Source: Neonectria sp. B-13
Lineage: Eukaryota; Ascomycota; Sordariomycetes; Hypocreales; Nectriaceae
DNA: 64,000 bases
Reading direction: 5' to 3'
Assembly: GCA_002682825.1 (NCBI GenBank)
Contig: NOKP01000013.1
Location: 124,001-188,000, forward strand
In this document: piece after piece, positions 59,338 through 64,000 of the stretch
How positions within the stretch are numbered: the stretch's first letter is position 1
Layout: each line of letters begins with the position of its first letter
Notes under the pieces: model-generated
What the model saw: the letters and a program-made list of their open reading frames with translations, nothing else
Told to the model about the DNA's origin: nothing
Database searches by the model: none
Made by a program: the position numbers and the translations under genes

Positions 59338-62337
59338 ATGTCGCAACAGGACGAAGCCGCCTCGCCGCCGCCCCAGGCTGACGCTCAGAAGCAGCAGCTG
59401 CATCAGGGGCAGAAAGACCACGAAGCAAAGAGGCTGTCTTCTGATACCGAGTCAGAGTCTAGCGACGATGTAGTAGGTCCCTTCATGTCCCAACATGCTT
59501 CTCGCTGCAGCAGTCACACAGCAGACTGCATATCAATACGGAGCCGCATCCATGCTAACGGAGTAGGCCGCCGATCAGGATACCTTTGAGGATGCCGTCG
59601 ATGCATCTCCCGCGCGATCGCTCACAAAGAGAACCGTCTCCGTCTCCAAGCCACAATCGCCGTCCTCTGACGGACCCCTAGACTCACCCCTAGATGAAGC
59701 TCTTGAACCGGCCTCCGATAAGAAACATGACACAGAGGATCCTAAGGACAATAAGGCCGACGACCAGCACGTTGCAGACTCGACCGACGAGGAAAGCATC
59801 GAAGAGAAACCTCCTGTTCCCCGGAAATCCCCCATCTCGCATCGCATCTCCAACACATCCAACCTTGACACTGTTAGCCTTGATGACGAAGCTTCGTCTC
59901 CGCCACCTCCCATAGGTAATTTGCACCACCTGAACCCACACCCCCTGGTGTAACAACCAACTAACGAGAACGCAGAACAAAAGAGTCCTGAGGAAAAGCA
60001 GCAACTTCCTAAGACGTTATCACTACACAGCATCACAAGCTCCCTCCCTTCTATGCCATGGTCTCCACCGACAGAGTCGCCCTCGAAAAGCCCTATTCCG
60101 CCGTCTGCCGCCATTGCTCCTCCTCCACCTCCGCTCCAGCCTGCACCCCCGACTCGAAAGCTCACCAGCCCCTTCGCATGGCTTTCTCGAAATTCGTCAA
60201 GCAAAGAGAAGGAGCCTCTTCCTCCTCTCCCAACACAGACCGCCCGAAGAAACACGGCCAGCTCGATCGCCACGCTCACAAGTAACCCCGAAATGATGCT
60301 GAGCAAGCTGGAAGAGGAGAAGAGCGGCGACGCAGCTTCTGTCGACGAAACACACCGGATGAGCCTTCGGGACAGGTTCAAGCAACTTCGGTTACAACAA
60401 GAAGTTACTATTGCCGTGGATGGACAGGGCGACAACATTGGAGGAGCTACGAATGTTACCGGCCTTGGTGTGATTATACCTGGAGAGGAGGTTCCCGCCG
60501 GCGAGAAGCCTCTACCATCCCCGGTCCCCATCCCCATTTCTGGCCTGGCGCCGGGAACTATGTCAGGCGTGAATGCAGGTCCCTCCGCCATCTCAGAGAC
60601 CCAAGTCGATTGGGATCTCTGGCAGTCCGTTGTCTATGAAGGCCCAGCCGCTGTGGCCCGGACAAGCGCAGAGGAGCTGAACAGGGCTATTGCAACCGGT
60701 ATCCCTAGTGCGATCCGGGGAGTAATCTGGCAGGTTTTGGCCAACAGCAAGAATGATGACTTGGAAGTAGTGTACAAGGATTTGATCTCTCGAGGCACGG
60801 ACAAGAGTAAGGATCGGCATAGCAACGGCACTACCAACAGCTCGTTGAGCAATGGGAACCTGAGTGTCCAGAGCGCCGATGCCATCGCGTCCTCCGCCTC
60901 TTCAGTCAACTCCGAGAACTCGGGTCTTAACGGCTTGGTATCTCCAAGTCCTGAAAAAAGTTCAGAGGCTATTTTGAAAGCACAAGCTGCCGCGGCAGTG
61001 GAGCGAAAGCGAAAGGAGAAAGAAGACGCTGCCAGCCTGCAGAAGCTTGAAAAGATGATCCGCCGCGACCTTGGTGCTCGTACTAGTTACTCTAAGTATG
61101 CTGCTGCTGCAGGGCTCCAGGAAGGGCTGTTTGGCATTTGCAAGGCGTATGCCCTCTTCGACGAAGGCGTTGGGTATGCCCAGGGCATGAACTTCCTGAT
61201 CATGCCGTTGCTATTTAACGTAAGTGATCTCCCAACACGACACCGATGTCTCATTCTTACTAATATTTGTCTGTAGATGCCCGAACAAGAGGCTTTCTGT
61301 CTCCTTGTGCGATTAATGAACCACTACAAACTACGAGACCTATTTGTTCAGGACATGCCCGGACTGCATATGCACCTCTACCAATTCGAGCGGCTCCTAG
61401 AGGATTATGAGCCTGCTTTATACTGCCACCTCCACCGACGAGGAATTTCCCCTCACCTATATGCCACCCAGTGGTTCCTGACGCTCTTTGCCTACCGATT
61501 CCCTCTTCAACTAGTACTCCGCATTTACGATCTGATCTTTTCCGAGGGTCTCTCGGCTATCCTGCGATTTGGAATCGTTCTCATGCGGAAGAACGCGACC
61601 ACTCTCCTAGGACTCTCCGACATGCAGCAACTCACCACCTACTTAAAAGATAAGCTGTTCGACGTCTACATTGACAAGGATCCTAGCCATGGCAGCCTTT
61701 TGGAGAACGGCTTCTTTGGGAGCTCGAGCTCTAATATGGACAAGGAGGTCTATCGTGCGGACCAACTCGTCACGGATGCCTGTGAGGTTAAGGTAACACC
61801 AGAGATGCTCAAGGCCTACACTGCGGAGTGGGAAGAGAAGACAAGGGCGGAGAAGGACCGAGAGAACGAGCTTCAGGAACTCCGAGCTGCAAACCACAAT
61901 TTTGCCATCAGAGTCCGGAGGCTGGAAGAGAGGATTGAGGTTTGTGATCGAGAGCAAGCCGACTTTGCCACTGAGCTGGTTCGCACCAAGGTCGAAAACG
62001 AGGAGCTCAAGGACGAGAATGAAAGCATGAAGGGCCAGGTCCGGGAGTTGCGAATCGTCATCGAGAAGCAGCCCGGGGATCTCGAAGAGACCTGGAGGCT
62101 GGAGCGTGATGACCTGATGAAACGAAACCTTCATGTTCATGAAGAGAATCAGAAGTTGGAGAAGGAGTTGGGGGAGCTGGAAGAAGAGCTGGTTTCGACC
62201 AAAATGCGCTATGCAGAGGTGAGTACTCCAACTCTCCATTTTTGCACACGTCACTAACGAACACCCACTCCTAGATCAATTCTCAGCATGAGACACTCAA
62301 CCGAAAGTGGACCGACCTCAAGCGCCAGTTCGTTTGA
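59338..62337 (+). CDS. TBC-domain Rab GTPase-activating protein (Gyp5-like)
   Basis: Five exons join in phase: 59338-59472, 59567-59915, 59976-61219, 61277-62218 and 62275-62337, giving 910 residues. The first ~370 residues are acidic, Ser/Pro-rich and contain proline runs (PPPPPLQPAPPT). The TBC domain starts near the block IPSAIRGVIWQVLANSKND. It carries both catalytic fingers: IRRDLGART (IxxDxxR, arginine finger) and GYAQGMN (YxQ, glutamine finger). A Ser/Asn-rich insert of ~90 residues splits the N-terminal part. A coiled coil of ~150 residues follows to the C-terminus (from ~LKAYTAEWEEKTRAEKDREN). TBC plus C-terminal coiled coil matches Gyp5/Gyl1, which act on Ypt1/Sec4 in secretion and polarised growth. 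The exon 1 donor could be GTAGTA (59470) or GTAGGT (59473); both keep phase, and the second is the better site. Confidence 0.92.
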
Positions 62338-62924
62338 ACAGCTCTTCAAAAGGGTCTTTCTTGGTTGGCGGCTTGGTTCTAGTCCCATCTGGGCGGACCG
62401 TTCTTCATGTACAAAATCTTGCTCGTCTTCTCCGATTCCGCCTTCCCGTCATTTTCTTCCAAATGGAGTTTTTGCCTGCTTGGGCGGTGCAGTGTTCACT
62501 GGTTGAGATGAGCCGCTCACAATACGGTAATGATGGGAACCGGGGAAAGACTACGGCGGCATGTTTTCGATATCCCACAAGACACGAGTTCCCATTGTCT
62601 CTGGCACAGAGTAATGCCACATGCAGGCGTTACTGGGGTTTATTTTCGTTGTTGAAGCAAAACTTTTGTATTGTTTAGTAGTCCTCGGGCGGGCAACAGG
62701 AAATGGTGAAAAGCACCTTCAATAGACATGGCTAGGCCCAATTATCACGACTGGAGGAAGAAAACCTTGATTATGAATTCAATTCATCGCAAGAAATTTT
62801 TTCATTCCCTATGGACCCGATCCGATGCTCATGTGAAGCTTTCCATGCCCTGAAATACCAAGACAGCGAGAAATCCTTAACACCATACCGAGGGCGGACG
62901 CTCTTTCACCGACGTTCAACCACT
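62338..62924. other. intergenic between convergent TBC gene and eS8
   Basis: 587 bp of 3'-to-3' spacer, AT-rich near 62750-62810 (AATTATCACG, GAATTCAATTCATCG, AATTTTTTC). No gene is seen. Confidence 0.55.
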
Positions 62925-63607
62925 CTACTTGTGGAGCTTGCGCTGGTAGAAAGCCAGCTCCTCACCCTCCAGGATGTATCCGTCACAGCGACCGGACTGG
63001 CCGGGTCGGCTGGAGACGACGGCGAAAAGACGACCAGCCTCGAACTGCTTCTCGAGGGCGCTGTCGACCTTGCCACCGACGGAGAAGCGGGCGGCCTGCT
63101 TCTTCTCAACGGCGTTGCTCTTCTTCACGTCCTCCTCGACCTTGCCTTCCTTGACGGCCTGGGCCTTCTGGCGTCTTCGGCCAAGGGCCTGGCCGTAGTG
63201 TGCCTCGTACCACTGTCGGAAGGGAGCGGCATCGATCTGGATGACGGCGCTCTTGGTCAGGGTGTTGGTTCGGACCAGCTCGTTGTTCGAGGGGTGGTAG
63301 GAGACACCGATGACACGGGTCTTGCGGGTGCAGCCCTCGGATCCCCAGGCGAAGTTACCGGAGTCGAGACGGAGAGCACGGTACTTGTGGTTACCGCCAC
63401 GGGTTCGGACGGTGTGGACGCGCTTGGCACCAATACGGGTGTTGGCACCCTGGCGGCCAGCCTCGAAAGCGCGCTTCTTCCCTGTTGTGAAAGGTCAGAA
63501 CGTATGTCCAGAGGACTATACGGGCTTTCGGAATATTACGCACGGTAGTAGGCGCGCTTGGCACCGGTAGCGGATCGCTTGTGGCGGGAGTCACGAGAGA
63601 TACCCAT
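62925..63607 (-). CDS. RPS8: 40S ribosomal protein S8 (eS8)
   Basis: Two coding exons join in phase: 63607-63544 and 63481-62925, giving 206 residues. The protein starts MGISRDSRHKRSATGAKRAY and contains RTRGGNHKYRALRLDSGNFA, RKTRVIGVSYHPSNNELVRT and SGRCDGYILEGEELAFYQRK, ending LHK. This is the standard eS8 layout and length. It sits in the small subunit. The intron breaks codon 22 (Tyr-Tyr-Arg). A second intron is predicted in the leader. Confidence 0.97.
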
Positions 63608-63618
63608 GACTGCGGTTT

Positions 63619-63791
63619 CTGTATGAAGGGTAAAATACCAACTGGTTAGTGGATGCTTCAAGACAAATGATGTTGGGCAAGGAAAGGACGGGAGACGAGG
63701 GGAGCAACTCAATCAGCTGGAAATCAAGACCGGCGGCAGTCGATATCTTTGATCAGAGTATTGAGTGCCCTTCTTGCGGGCTGGTACTAAC
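63619..63791 (-). other. probable 5' leader intron of eS8
   Basis: On the minus strand a CAG/GTTAGT donor at 63791, an ACTAAC branch site near 63646 and a CATACAG acceptor ending at 63619 define a 173-nt intron that ends 12 nt before the ATG. Leader introns are common in fungal ribosomal protein genes. Confidence 0.55.
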
Positions 63792-63978
63792 CTGATGATG
63801 TTGACGGTCACCAGGCAATCGAATTGGCGGATGTGGGAGGAGTGAACTTTTGGGCGGAACGAGCGTGGAGATGGGAATTGCATGCAAAATTGTGGTTGTG
63901 GGCAGCGGGTTTCGCTAGCCCACGGTACGTACCGACACGGCGTGACGGAGGATGGATTATTCCGAATAACCCTTTAGG

Positions 63979-63986
63979 TCACGTGA
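63979..63986. promoter_or_regulatory. TCACGTGA E-box palindrome upstream of eS8
   Basis: A perfect octamer identical to the one in the QCR2 promoter, about 370 bp before the eS8 start and about 190 bp before the predicted leader-intron donor. Cbf1-type bHLH binding is inferred from the core only. Confidence 0.4.
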
Positions 63987-64000
63987 AGCAGGGTCAGCAT

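Noticed and set aside
1..64000. Transposons, CRISPR arrays, rRNA genes, secondary-metabolite clusters
   Set aside because: No transposase or reverse-transcriptase motif, long terminal repeats, spaced repeat arrays, rRNA sequence or PKS/NRPS signature was found in any frame.

Overview
The window is nuclear DNA of a filamentous ascomycete (Pezizomycotina). Gene content and intron style suggest a Sordariomycete, possibly Hypocreales, but no lineage-specific marker fixes this. The evidence is short introns (about 50-170 nt) with GTRNGT donors, CTAAC-type branch sites and YAG acceptors, pyrimidine-rich leaders, a chitin-type AA11 LPMO, and clear orthologues of conserved eukaryotic genes. No bacterial, viral, CRISPR or transposon sequence was recognised. 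Seventeen protein genes are supported; I rebuilt their exons by hand from splice signals and reading phase, so all junctions are predictions.

Layout. 1-10.5 kb, minus strand: the 5' part of a giant repeat/coiled-coil protein that runs off the left edge, the mitochondrial GTP/GDP carrier GGC1, and RNA polymerase III subunit RPC82 (with an apparent one-base frameshift). 11.3-29 kb, plus strand: cytochrome bc1 core protein 2 (QCR2), an ataxin-2/Pbp1-like protein with LsmAD and PAM2 but no visible Lsm fold, a 6.3 kb gene-free stretch, a secreted AA11 LPMO, and a WW-domain Gln/Gly-rich protein. 29.3-30.1 kb, minus: an ER membrane protein resembling Pga1. 31.9-39.6 kb, plus: alpha-tubulin, HMG-CoA lyase, V-ATPase subunit B and diphthamide synthase subunit DPH1. 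40.4-43 kb: CTF8 (minus) and ribosomal protein eS6 (plus), sharing a 467 bp divergent promoter. 43.2-55.5 kb, minus: a 12.3 kb gene for a Tom1/HUWE1-type HECT ubiquitin ligase of about 4,000 residues. 59.3-62.3 kb, plus: a Gyp5-like TBC RabGAP. 62.9-63.6 kb, minus: ribosomal protein eS8.

Most genes are housekeeping. Several concern making or controlling the translation apparatus: RPC82 (tRNA/5S transcription), eS6, eS8, DPH1 (eEF2 modification), the Pbp1-like protein (poly(A)-binding protein partner) and Tom1 (in yeast linked to ribosomal protein and histone turnover). QCR2, GGC1 and HMG-CoA lyase are mitochondrial; the V-ATPase subunit, Pga1-like protein and RabGAP belong to the endomembrane system. 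I see no biosynthetic cluster or operon-like unit; neighbours look independent. An identical 8-bp E-box palindrome lies upstream of both QCR2 and eS8.

Gene-free stretches of 17.95-24.28 kb and 55.5-59.3 kb are large for such a genome. They hold microsatellites, short direct repeats and pyrimidine-rich leaders, but no convincing coding sequence.
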